Of a stretch of 64,000 nucleotides of DNA, positions 47,708 through 59,117 are shown piece by piece. The translations under genes were made by a program, and so were the position numbers. The DNA lies in the NCBI GenBank assembly GCA_012976225.1, contig JAAVVG010000021.1, positions 186,001 through 250,000 of the forward strand, written 5' to 3'. The notes beneath the pieces are model-generated. The model had not been told where the DNA came from and ran no database searches. It worked only from the letters and a program-made list of their open reading frames with translations. The DNA is from Golubevia sp. BC0850. Taxonomy: Eukaryota > Basidiomycota > Exobasidiomycetes > Golubeviales > Golubeviaceae. Position 1 is the first letter of the stretch. Every line of letters begins with the position of its first letter.

Positions 47708-49070
47708 ATGACCCTATATTACTCAAGTGAGTTAATAGAACATCACAGGAGATTAGCATCATGTTCTTCGAGTCGTTCAAGACTTCTTTCATCAAGTTCA
47801 CTGCAGTTGATCGTTGAGAGAGGTGGAGTGGAGGAAGCTCTCATTGCGTTCTCTCTCTATCTTCCATCTGCTCTCCTTCTTGCTCATGCTGACTTACTTT
47901 TCAAACTCTCTACAGTCGTATTTGCACTCTTGGTATTCGAGATGGCCACCTTCATGGTTCTCATCGTAAGTCAAAGCAAGCAAGCCGAACACAGCATCCA
48001 CCATTCCTTTCCCATCTTTACCTTCCTTCTTCTCTTTCTCAGGTTCCACTTCCATTCAGCTTACGTCGTAAACTATTCAAGTTCTTAGCTGAGAACCCAA
48101 TCGTAGCAAAGATCCAATATGGTTTGAAGATAACATTCATGTGAGTTCTTCTATTTCTGGATGAACTTCCTTCAAGCTCGATCTCTGATACTATCGCCAT
48201 TCCATCTTCTCGCACCCACAGATTCGTGGCAATTCTATTCATAGATGCCCTTCAAAGAATGATCAAGGTCATGTCAGAGGGAGAGACTGCTAAGGATCAG
48301 AGGGGAATTCAAGACGTTAGAGCAGAGACCAACTACGCTGCTAGGAAGTTCTACAGTCAGAGAAACATGTACTTGACCGGCTTCACTCTATTCTTGAGCT
48401 TGTGAGTTGGGAGGAAGAGGTGAAAGGAAGGAAGAGTCGGGAGGAATGGAGAAGAAGTAAAACCTAGCTCCAGGTGGAACGTGGAAGGCGAAAGCGCAGA
48501 ATGTATGCGTTTTCTTCTGGTCATTAAAGCTTTGACAGTTGCGGGACTCTACGGGCAGGGCCTTTCGATTCGAAGAAAGGGCAGAGAGACGGGCAAGGAC
48601 GGTCGCTACCAAAACTGCTGTTCACTGACTTCTGTCACTTCAATTCCCCTTCCTCTCTGAACTTTCTCCTATTTCTACTATCTCTTTATACTCTTTCTAT
48701 CTTTTCAGGATCCTCACTCGTACCTACTCTCTCATCTTGGATCTCATTGACTCTCAAGATCAATTGATCCGTCTAAGGAAACAAGTCGCTGGAGCTGATA
48801 ACGATGATAAGATGAGTGAGTTTCGGAATACCCTTGTCTCGAACTCTTTGGAACCAGGTCGAACTAGATTCGCGAGAAGCGATTCCTGGCCTCTTCTCGA
48901 AGAGCTTTCTTTCTGCCCTTGAATAAATCACTCATCTCTTTTCAACTTTTTGGTTATCCATTCCACCCCTCCTCGACTTTTTAACAGAGACTTTAAGAGA
49001 CCAGAACAAGGCCATGGCCGATGAGCTAGCCGCTGTCAAGGGAGAGACCTCAGCTTCCAAGAAGGAGTAA
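47708..49070 (+). CDS. BAP31/Yet-family ER membrane chaperone
   Basis: ER membrane cargo receptor of the BAP31/BCAP29/Yet1-3 family. Six exons with consistent phase (47708-47726, 47916-47965, 48043-48140, 48222-48401, 48709-48815, 48988-49070) give 178 residues. It begins MTLYYSIVFALLVFEMATFM (first membrane segment), then VPLPFSLRRKLFKFLAENPI, the typical hairpin. FIFVAILFIDALQRM is the second membrane segment with the conserved acidic residue, followed by RAETNYAARKFYSQRNMYLT. The third segment is GFTLFLSLILTRTYSLILDL, then a short coiled coil. It ends ETSASKKE, similar to but not exactly a dilysine ER-retrieval signal. The first exon encodes only six residues, easily missed by automatic prediction. 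Confidence 0.88.
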
Positions 49071-51049
49071 AGTGCACGGGATTTTAGACCCTAAAGCATG
49101 ATCCCAACTCTCCCCAGTTCACTCTGTTTATCTTCTAGATTCCGTTTCAATTCAGCAGTCCATCAAAATCCCCTCAATTCGTTCATTCCTCCACTTCTCT
49201 TTCGTGTTGACTCTCTTCTCTTGCCTCGACCAAAAGCTCAAGAATGGAGGCCACCCTCTGGATCCACTCTCAAATCCTCTGCCTCATTTTTCCCTTGTCG
49301 TAGATTCCTTCAATTTCATCAACGTTCAATACGACGAAGTTTGAAATGCAAATTTTCAATCCCTCTGTTGACAAGGTGATGTCCTTTCCCTACTGAACTG
49401 ACCGCTCGACAAGAACTTTTCAGCTTGGGATGCTTGTGTGATTAAGGTAGCTCGAGGTGTAGATCCAAAAGTTACACAGCTTTCAGCCTTACCCTGGATC
49501 TATACACCTATACACAAAGGAGAGGCATCTGTCAAAGTCAAGATCAACGACAAGATGAGATCAGGGAGATCTCTTGATCCGCGGCATCTGCTTCCGTCAC
49601 TTCTTCTGAACGAGCTGAATCACCTCTCTAAGACCTCTCGTTCTTCTTAATAAGAAGTCATTGCAAGGTCATTGTTGACGTTGAATGCTCAGGAGAGTGA
49701 GAAGTTTACACACAAGGGGAGTACAGGTCTCGGGAAGAAAGAGGCACGCGCCGAACAAGATCGGGCTGCTATTTTGATAAGGCTTTGCAGTGAGCAATCC
49801 TACCTTTTGTGCACGTCACGTTGTGACATTATTGAATGCGGGGGTGGGTGCTTTCAGAGAGATTTCCAGAACTGAAAGATTGATGTGAGGCTGTGAGGCT
49901 GCGAGGCTGTGAGGGAAAGTTGGGGGGGGGGTGTCCCGTGGACCAACTATGAACTACCTCAAGCCTGCTTTCGAGGACGATAACCTCCCCTCATGACCTC
50001 GATGGATCGAACCACCTTGGTCTGTTGATGGGGGATATTCAATGAGGTGATTTCACTCGGTGATAAGAGGGGGTCCTTCGCAGGAAGAAGTGAGAGATCG
50101 TAGGGCCCAGGAGCTGTCCTCCTCAACTCCAAGGGTGTATTAACGCACTCGTCCACGTCGAAGTATGTGTCAGAACCTTGTTTTTGAATAGTGGTCGAGT
50201 CGAAAAAAAGTAGAAAGAGTTGAGTAGAAGAAGATTGCCACCCGGAGTACATAATGAGAGAAGGCGAAAAGTACTTCCGAGCACTTCTTGGACCTATCTT
50301 GAATCACCTTCATTTCCCTTCTCCTCTCCTAATCATTCTTTTTCTACTGAGTCCATTAATTTCAACTTCTTCTAGTCCATAAGTCTAACGAAGAAGAGTC
50401 TTCCACCAACGAGCATCCTCAATTCACCACTTTCAGCTCTTCTTCTTATAGAGTGGCCCGGCGAAGGCTTTTTCAGATCTCTTCTCTCCCCAACCTCAAT
50501 CACTTCTTTTCTCTCCGGAAGCGCGAAATGAAGATAAGTTGGAATCAAGATTCAATACTCTAATCAAGAATCAAGCTTTACAACTATCTCAATCGCGTTT
50601 CAAGTGCGTGCTTCTCTTCTCAAGCTATCAATACAGGTGAGTCTGCGACGCGGGAGAGCGAGTAGTAGAGAGGGCTCTGCTTTGGAAAGGAGGGGCTGTG
50701 GGGTCGGCTTGGATGAGAGAAGATAGAGTTTTACATGGTCCAATTTCGACTTGACCTTTCGTCAAGATAGAGGGAGAGGGTTGGCTAGACGTCCTTCCTT
50801 CTCGCATCCTCCTGCAACCAATACCCTCGGATGACTCAGGCCTCCTTTCTTCCTCTCTGACTCTCTTCCTTTTCCTTCCTTCTTATCTTCAATCTGTCGT
50901 GGCTACTTCAAATTCATTTGCCTTTCATTCCCCCAGCCTTTTGGGCTTCAAATCTCAAGGTCCCGGTCCGATCTGGCTCAACCTGCAACTCGACCCCTTT
51001 CACCCTTTCTCCTCCTCATCTTCATCTTACATCAACTTCTTACTTCAAT
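49071..51049. promoter_or_regulatory. Long 5' region of the Ecl1-like gene with a probable leader intron
   Basis: Nearly 2 kb with no supported gene, the longest gap in the window. Near 50637 an ACAG followed by GTGAGTCTG looks like a donor, and CCCCCAG near 50936 like an acceptor, implying a leader intron of about 300 bases. An eight-base unit (GTGAGGCT) is repeated about four times at 49884-49913 and a G10 run lies near 49922. CT-rich DNA dominates 50270-50540 and 50800-51000. Long leaders are typical of regulatory genes. Confidence 0.4.
49884..49913. repeat. Imperfect 8-base tandem repeat (GTGAGGCT)
   Basis: Four head-to-tail copies with one base change, followed closely by a run of G. 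It sits in the upstream region of the large Ser-rich gene. Confidence 0.6.
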
Positions 51050-54000
51050 ATGCCAATCTCTCGAACCAAAAACGGACACACTCAATCCTCGTCATCGTCA
51101 TCAACACAATCTCGTAAAGCCAGTCTCAAAGCCTCCTCCTCCAACTCTCCTGCTCAACTTCAAAGATCTACCTCCTCCGAGTCCATTTCCTCTGACGATT
51201 CAGATCCAGACGATGAATCAGCTGGGTTTGAAATGGATGGTCAAGAGCTGTGGGCTCAGTCTTACTGCGCTACTTGCGACTGTCTAATCGAACCAGGTCA
51301 AGGGATCGAGACTGATCAGCAGAACGCTTTGGACGGTGAGCTCACAGCGACTCCTTCAAAGAAGGAAACCGCAAGCAATGGGTTGAAATCAAAGACTGGT
51401 ACAATCAAAGCAAGACCTTCTAGTCGAGGGTCAAATGGAGGAAATGAAACAGGTGGAAAGTGGAAGGAAAGGGAGAAGGAGGGATCCTCGACCAACTTGA
51501 AGAGAACTCATTCAGCTGGAAGGCTGCATGCTGTAGGAGCTGCTGGTCCTTTAGGAGGACACAAGAGAACTGGAAGTGCAGCTGCTAGACTCAATGCGCT
51601 GAACGATCTTCGGTTGACGAGCAACAAGGTGCAGGAAGAAACTTCAACCACTACCAAACCAAGCCTCAGTCGAAGAAGTTCTGCAAGTGGTGGTGGAAAC
51701 GGAAGCAGTCGAGCCAATTCTCCAAGCAGATCTTCAAACAATGGAACTTCAACTTTACCAAGAACCAAGAAGTCTCTACTCCTATCTGCAGCTTCTGCTG
51801 CCGCCGTAGCTTCCGCAGCTGCCGAAGAGGAGTCGAGGAAGAGACCCGCCGCTCTTTACTGCTCAGAGAGGTGCAGAGCCATAGACGAAGAAAGAAGTAG
51901 TGGTTGGAGCTCAACTTTTGGAATGGGAGGTCAAGACCTAGCATCTTATCTCAATGGAGCTGGAGCTTCTGGATCAGGGAACAGCTACTACACCTCGGGA
52001 CCTCCAAGGTCGAACAGCGTAGTCTCAATGACTGGATCTTCAAACTACTATCCTTCTCCTTACGTCAACTCATATGGACACCCTTCAAATCCTTACTACT
52101 CTGGCCCCTGTGGAGTTCAAACTCCAGAGAGCGAATGTCCTTGCTCTGAATGCATCGCAATCGCAGCTGGAAAGTACGAGGGAGGCGGTTACGAGAATGA
52201 TGGAGGATTCGAGCATGAGCATGCAGATGGGAGCTCGACTGGTGGAACTGTTCCTTCTGGTGCCAGTGACACTACCGAGAGCTCGAATGGAGCGTGGTAT
52301 CCCTACGGATCTGGTCCTCAGCTCCAAGGAGTTGGTGCTCCTAGAAGGAAGCAGCGGACAGAGAGCGGCAGGCTGATGACTCCAAACGCCATGCTACCTC
52401 CTTCTGGTCACCCTCATCATCAATCAAGAGGACACGGAGCTTCTTCAAGTCGAGACGGCTACTTCCCAGCTGTTCCAATCTCTCAGCAGTCCCTCCAAAG
52501 CAGGACCTCTCCAACCACCGCAAGTAGTTCAGCAGCTCCAACCATCATGGCACCATCCTCTTCCTCTTCGACTGCTCCTGAAAGCGCCGGGACTCAATCT
52601 TCAGATTCAGGTCGCTCTAGAAGCTCTGGACTGTGGGAACCAAGATTGAGGAAACCTAAGAACGAGGACGAGTCAAGATCAGGATTGGAAAAGGGTGAAT
52701 CCGAATGGAACGACGCCGAATCTACTGGACCACCCACTTCTGCAAGAGAAACGAACTTCACGTTCGACGAACTGGAGAACAATCGGAGATCAAAGTCAAA
52801 CTTCGGTGCTGACTCAAATGGCTCGACTACCCCTGCTGCCACTCTCTCTAGTCCAAAGAGGAGCAGGAGCGGCAGTGCTTCTGTCATCGCGGTTGCTGGG
52901 GGAGAAAACAGCGGAGAATCTACACCTGACGATGCGACTCTCAGCTCTTTCAAGGAACGTAGATTGAGACCTCTCAGCTCTCTCGCTCCATCTAGCAGAG
53001 CTCCCTCTTCCTCGCCTCCTTTTAGTAGGTCTATGAGCTCGACCATCTCAAGCAGTCTTCCAGCTGGAGCTTCACCTCTTCGCCTACTTCGTCGTAATCA
53101 AGGTTCAAGCTTCCATGGAGCACCCTCGGTTTCAACATCAACTTTTCATACTGGAGACTCACTCGATGATGGAGATCGTATAACAGAGAACGAGTCTGTT
53201 CTTGGATCGAGTGCCAGAACTCTGGTCACTGGACTTCCTCCTTCTTCCAGCACTACCAGGGACAGAAGGAACAGGAATGAAAGTGATGGAAGTAGTGTCA
53301 CTGCTGGTGGCTGGGGAGATGGATACGCTCCTCTGATGGGAGTCAGCCCGACTCCTTCTGCTTCGGTTATAGGAACAAGTCAGAGATCTTCAAACTTCAT
53401 GAAACGCTCAGATTCTTCGAGCAGCTACGACTCTAATCCTCCTTATGCAAGACCTGCTTCTTCTCACAGAAGAAACAACGCTTCAGCTGAAGAGAGATTG
53501 AGCTCTTCCCTAGGAAACTCTGCCTCTAACTTCTCCTCTGCGGTTGGAAGTCTCAAGTTAGCTCAAGCTCGAGCTCTACCTCCTACCCTTCCGGATCTCA
53601 GAGAGGGTCACGTCGAAAGTAACTTCAGGAGAAGTAGCGAGACAAGCCCTCAACCCATGGTCAACGCAAGAAGAACAAACTCCTCTCTACAAGCATCTCA
53701 ACCTCAAACCTCTTCAAGATCCAGTAGGATGGCAGATAGCGAGCGGGATGTTCAGGATAGAAGGAGATCCTTTGGAGATCAACGATCCGAATCTGGAAAT
53801 GGAAATGGAAATGGAGGAGGATGGCTAAAGACAATCACAAGCGCCTGGTCCGCTTTCAAGAATTCCAACACCTCCAACTCACCAAACGAAGACGAGGAGG
53901 AGGAAAGAGAATACTACGCTAGGCAAGCTGGAGGTCCATCATCAAGCCAACCTCGTCGCTTCTCCAACAACTCCAGCAAAGGCTCTCCTCTTAAAAGACC

Positions 54001-55843
54001 TGCTTCGACTACTGGAGCTTCTCTCTCAGCTGCTCTCGCCAGTCTCACCACTCGTGATCCATCTCACGCTGTGGACGGAACCACTCCAACTCAGAGTTTG
54101 GTCACCAGACCGAGCATTCAAAGAGGAAGCGTTCCAGCTTTCGCCACAGAGATCGGACATGGAGAAATTCCGGGAGACGCTGACAACTTTTCTGCAGGCG
54201 TTGGAGGGGAGGCTCGTAGTCTAGCGAGCGTCAGTGCCAGTGGTTCGGGATCGGGAAGTGGAGCTCTGGAATCTCCAATTTTGGAAGCAGAAGACAGGAA
54301 GAGATGGAAAGCCGAAGAGAGGCAAAGGAGGAAAGAAGAGAGAGCCAGAGCTCATCGTCATCAGAGAAGCAAAGACGTTTCTGTCCTACCACCTTTGCTG
54401 GCTCCCATGGGAAGGACTTCAAGCACTAGCAACGTCAGACCTAGTCATTCCCATTCTCACTCTCGCTCCTCGAACAGAGCCAGAGCCGGAACTGCTAACA
54501 GCAACGGAAGTGGAAGCACAGGAAATGGATCTTTCGGAACCGGTGCCAACTCTGCTGGAGCTGGTTTGTCGAGACCGACCACGCCTGGCTTGACTTACAC
54601 TCCTTCTTCTCCAGGGGCATCCTCAAGAGTTGCAGTTCTCAGAAGTCCTTCCATTCAGACCTCTCATGAGATGAGCTTCAGTCACAGTAGAACTTCAAGC
54701 GTCTACTCGAACGTTGGAAGCGCTGGAACTAGTCCTAGAAGAGGAGGGCTGGGTTGGGGAGCGATGACCAGCATCAACAGTCCAGCTCCTCACGAGAAGA
54801 CCTACAGCAGCAGTTTGACCTCTGTCAACGCTGCCAGAAGCAACTACGCTAGTGCTTACGGAGGTCATGGATCCCAGATCCCTCATCTCCCAGCTGGCGG
54901 AGCCGGAGCTGCTAGACCTTCTCATCAGCACCTCTACCAACACCATCACGCTTCTCATGGTCACCATGGACATCACCATCCTCATGGGAACACTCTAGCT
55001 CTCGGTCACATTGTAAGTACTTTCTTGTGTTGGCTTCGCTGAGTAGCTGATTGCTTCCTTCCGCATCTGACTCTTGCTCTCCTCTTCTTCCCTTCATTTT
55101 TCTAGGGTCAGCTAGGCGCTCTTCCATCTCACCAGGCAGCTCACGCTCATTACGCGCGACACGCTACGATGCCCTCTACCAGAAGCACAACTCCAAGCGT
55201 CCCAGAGCATGGAGATGAGATGACGAGTGCCGACCTCAAACGCCAAAACGGTCCTCCAAGTCCAAGTGTTCAATTAGCTAGACCAGCCAGCGGAACCGGA
55301 CATCGTACCCATCAATCTTATGCTCTGGCTCATCCTCAAGCTCACAGACCTCCTTCAATTCCAACGAGACCGAGGTCAGGAATGGGCACAAGGAATTCGA
55401 TCTCGGGTGAGGTCGTCGACTCTCCCGGCTTGATCAATCCTTATCCTCTAAGACCGCCCAGTGTTGGACACAACCATCCAAACTACGAGGATGCACCTCT
55501 AGCTCCTCCAAACCCACCCTTCGCTCACAGTGGAAGTGGTTCTGGCTCGACTAGCTCAGGAGGAAGCGGAAGTAGAGGAAGTAGGACTTGGTCTTACGAA
55601 GCTCTACCCGGTCTGAAGACCTATCCAGTTCTTCAACTTCCTGGAAGAGAGACTCACGATCGTTACGACGATGGGTGGGGAGTGAGTGGACTGGACGAAC
55701 TTCTCAACGGAAAGAAGAGTGTTGTCAAGGAGGGGGAATCAAATGCTCAGGGATTCACTGCAAACTCTCCAGCAGTCAGACCTACTCCTCAACGTCCTGC
55801 CAGCGCTCACAGAAAGAAACTGTTCTATTTCGATGGTGAATAA
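51050..55843 (+). CDS. Very large Ser-rich protein with Ecl1-type Cys motif
   Basis: 1566 residues in two exons (51050-55012, 55106-55843). Near residue 90 is SYCATCDCLIEPGQG and near 266 ALYCSERCRAIDEE; together they form the C-x2-C ... C-x3-C zinc-binding pattern of the fungal life-span regulatory factor (Ecl1) family, split by about 170 residues of low complexity. A further Cys cluster follows (CGVQTPESECPCSECI). The rest is Ser/Gly/Asn-rich with many SP sites and a His run (HQHLYQHHHASHGHHGHHH). Ecl1 proteins of fission yeast are small and extend chronological life span under starvation; this protein is more than ten times longer, so only the motif is shared. Probably a nuclear stress or nutrient regulator (inference). 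Its ATG at 51050 follows a CT-rich leader. Confidence 0.7.
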
Positions 55844-57109
55844 TTTCAAACCAAGATCGAGCCAGGCTTCTTGGATTCTCCCTTTCTCTTCTTCGGTTTT
55901 ATCTCAACTGTCATGGGCTTCAATGGACTATTTCTACTCTCATTCCGACCAGTCACAAAAACAAGGTTCCATTCATTTGGATTCCAAATTCATTTATTAT
56001 CATATCTCATTAATCTCGACCCATCTTTTCGTGTCTTCTTCCTCATAGTCAAATAATTCCTCATTCATCCCCCTTTCGCCATTCTTTCTTCCTTTTTTTC
56101 CTTTTCCTTTTGCTTCTTTTTCTTTTCTTTGTCTCTCATTCACGACCAATTCATCATGATTCATTCGCGCTTCAACTCGAGCATTGTAACCTCAAAATTA
56201 TCTCTTTGTTCACTCATCAAAACGTCATGGATTCTTTTCTTCCCAAACCTTTCGTCTGTTTTGTGATTTTCTTTCAGGCTAGTACTGTTGATATGACAGG
56301 AAGCTTTTCTTTGGACCCTTCCACGCTTCCACCCCGGGTAGGATCTTAAATCAAGAGACAAGAGGTTTGACTCAATGAATTCAGGGTGGGGTAAAAATGC
56401 GTTTACCCTCTGTAAAGATTCCTTGTTTTTACAAGCCCGTGTAAAAATGGTCAAGCTTTGTAAAAGTTTGTAAAAAGGGGTCTAGGGCTTCGAAGAAATT
56501 TTTACACATTTTTACATAGTATTACAACTTTTACCTTCATTATTACCCTTGTAGAAGTATGTAAATGTATGTAAAAATATGTAAAAATACTCACTCCCCT
56601 AGAAAGGGGGAGAAACAGGAGAAGAGAAAGAGGTCTCTGCCGAGGAAAGGTGGCAATCCATCTTCTTCGACTCCCAAACCTCTCCATCCTTTCTCTCCGT
56701 ATCTGCTGGCTCGTTTCTGAGCGTGGCGTAGGGGGGGGGGGCCAAAGGTGCCTACTTTTACAAACGTTTACAGGTGAAATCCATAGGGTCGATGTAAAAG
56801 TGGTATTTTGACCAATTTTTACGTGTGAAAATTGTTCTTGTAGGCTTGATGCAATTTCATCACTAGCAGCAGCGACTGATTCTTCCCTCTCTCCTTGGGA
56901 AGAACGAAGGTCACAAAGATCCACGACAAAGGAATTGGTTCAAAAAATGATGTGAGCCATGCTGAGAATTGCGTCTTCGAAAATTAAATTGCGAACTTGC
57001 GAGTATGAGACGATAATACAGAAATTTGATTTTTTGTTCTTCACTCGAATAGTGTTTATTTTGTTTTATTTAGTTTGAATGAACTTTTTCCTACATTACC
57101 CTCCTCACT
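55844..57109. other. Long convergent spacer
   Basis: About 1.27 kb between two stop codons that face each other, where no promoter is needed. It contains pyrimidine-rich DNA just after the Ser-rich gene, then a dense GTAAAA/TTTTAC cluster and a G10 run near 56732. No open frame with a domain. The excess length and motif density suggest an old insertion. Confidence 0.5.
56389..56825. repeat. Cluster of GTAAA/TTTAC motifs on both strands
   Basis: About 13 copies of GTAAA or its complement within 200 bases (56389-56592), many in the longer form TGTAAAAA, and four more at 56755-56825 after a unique stretch. One pair forms a small inverted repeat (GGGTAAA ... TTTACCC at about 56388-56408). Orientation and spacing vary, so it is not a simple tandem array. 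Confidence 0.7.
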
Positions 57110-58942
57110 TCAACCTCTTCTCTCCCTTGCATTCTCAACTCTCCTTCTCTTTTCATCCCTCGCAGCAGCTTTCCTCTCTTTCTCGACTCTCCTAAGACTA
57201 GAGTCACCACTACCTCTAACCCCAAAATTCTTAGCCCTTTGAACTGCAGAAACTCCCTTATTCGATTTGATCAAAGGAGTCGGTTTCGATTTCTCCTGCA
57301 TCAATTCTCTCATGGCACTTTCTCTTTGAGAATCAACTTGTCTCCTACTTGAAGGGTTTAAAAGAGTTGAATTGGATCTAGATCCAACAGTTTGAGTTTT
57401 CTCAGCTGGATCATGAGCTTTCATCTGTTGACGAACTGAATCCATGAAACTTTGAGGCTCATCAGGTTTTGGTGGATGAATGATTTTCTCTGGAAGTCCA
57501 AGTTTTTTTCTTAACCATTCTGTTCGTAGAGCTAGAAGCTGAATTAGTGAGAATCCATTGTTGACTGACCAGAAGACGAAGACGGCCTGGGAAAGGAGGA
57601 GTGGGAGAATGGGACAGTTTTTGAGAATGTGCGTCGACAACTTGGAGAGGATATCGGCGCTTCTAACTTCTTAAAAGTTCACGATCAATAAACATTTTTT
57701 GCTTCCAAAAATTCCCAGCTTCCCACTTTGTTCCCACAATAGATGTTTCCCATCTGCAACTTCTTGTCATCTCAACTTCTCCTTACTCACAGCTGGGAAA
57801 TGAGCAATAAAAGGAATCACTCCAACCGTCACAACTCTCAAAACATTCTTAATCATTTTCTGTTGATTAGTTTGAGCAGTTTGAACCCCACCAGTTTCAG
57901 CCCCAGTTTCCAAAACAGCCAAAGTCAAAGCAGCAGAAAGACAAGGTAAAATATAAAAAGGATCAGCAACCGAGAGGTCAGTGATCCAACTGAAACCACC
58001 ATTTTGTAAGCTAGGTAAACCAGCATTTGCAATAGCTCTTAAAGCAAAGAAAAAAGTGACGAAAATTGGCATTTGAATTAAAGGAACTGCAAACCCTCTT
58101 AAAACTGAAACGTCATTGTCTTTCATTAATTTTCTAACTTTCCCTGCTGCTTCTGCCATTTCGTTTTGATCTCCAGTTGCCTTTGCCCTTGTGATTTCTT
58201 TCATTCCTTCTTGCATTCTTGGTTGAATGTTATTCATTCTAATGGCATTTCCTTGAGACCAAATTAAGATTGGAGAAACAGTTAATCTGACTGCTATGGT
58301 TAAAGAGGCTATCACTGCCCACCATGGTAAACCTGTTGTGTTAACTAACCAATCTAAAGCTAATTCTGCATATCTTATGTTGAAATAGGAATCTGATGCA
58401 TGGCCTAATCCATAGGAAGATAATTCTGTCATGGTCGATGAAGTTGAGGAAGAAAGTGAATCTGTTATTGATGAAGTTGAAGAAGGCAGATTGAAGGATT
58501 CTGAAGTTGAAATTGATGGGAATGAATCTGATTCTATTGAGGTTGATTCTCCTGGAGCTGAAGGTGGTAATGCCATTGCTGAAGCCGCTTCTTCTGCTGG
58601 AGTGGCTGTTGAAGCTGATGCTGCTTTGGAACTCGAGGGCCATAATGAAAGACTCCTTCTTGAGGAAGGAGTGGATGTGGATGTGATGGCAGAAGCTATC
58701 AAAGGGAGAACTAATGCACCTCTATGAAGACCATTACCATGACCAGATCGAAGTGAGTGACGAGGTAGAGAAGAGACGGAGGAAGATGAGAAGATAGTAG
58801 ATCGAGTTGGAGATGATGAAGAAGAGTTGAAGCTGCGAATTGGCGCTTTGCCCGTCACCAGATTGCTTCTTGAAGCATTCAGGATTGAACTGGAAGCTAG
58901 GAGACTTCGACTGACCCCTATCCTAGAACTTGACGAAAGCAT
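57110..58942 (-). CDS. OXA1: OXA1 mitochondrial inner-membrane insertase
   Basis: YidC/Oxa1 insertase that places mitochondrially made proteins such as Cox2 into the inner membrane. Two exons (57791-58942, 57110-57586) give 542 residues. A long Ser/Arg presequence and Ser-rich spacer precede NIRYAELALDWLVNTTGLPW. The insertase core reads WWAVIASLTIAVRLTVSPIL, then NNIQPRMQEGMKEI, AVPLIQMPIFVTFFFALRAI, GGFSWITDLSVADPFYILP and FIAHFPAAVFVFWSVNNGFS. After the fifth membrane segment comes a basic matrix tail (LLALRTEWLRKKLGLPEK onwards), which in OXA1 binds mitoribosomes. That tail and the NNGFS end distinguish it from the COX18-like gene near 12 kb. The ATG at 58942 is the first in frame. Confidence 0.92.
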
Positions 58943-59117
58943 TGAGGGGTTGAGTTGGAGGGGAAGAAGAAGAGAAAACAAAGCTGCATCGCAATTCGCA
59001 AGTCAAAAGAAGCAGCAACATCTTTTCTTCAGTTCTTCCATTTTAACTTCTACTTAAAATCAAAAGAAGGTGAATCATTCGGCCCCTCAACCTCTCAATA
59101 GCCAACCATAGCACACA

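Noticed and set aside
49959-50252. Leftward 97-codon frame MYSGWQSSSTQLFLLF...
   Set aside because: Isolated in a long regulatory gap, no domain, no splice partners and no promoter signal on that strand.
51508-51768. Antisense Leu-rich frame opposite the Ecl1-like gene
   Set aside because: Mirror product of Gly/Ser/Ala codons on the sense strand; no independent support.
52594-53046. Long antisense frames inside the Ser-rich gene and the coiled-coil gene
   Set aside because: They arise from the biased codon use of Ser-rich sense frames; no introns, promoters or domains.
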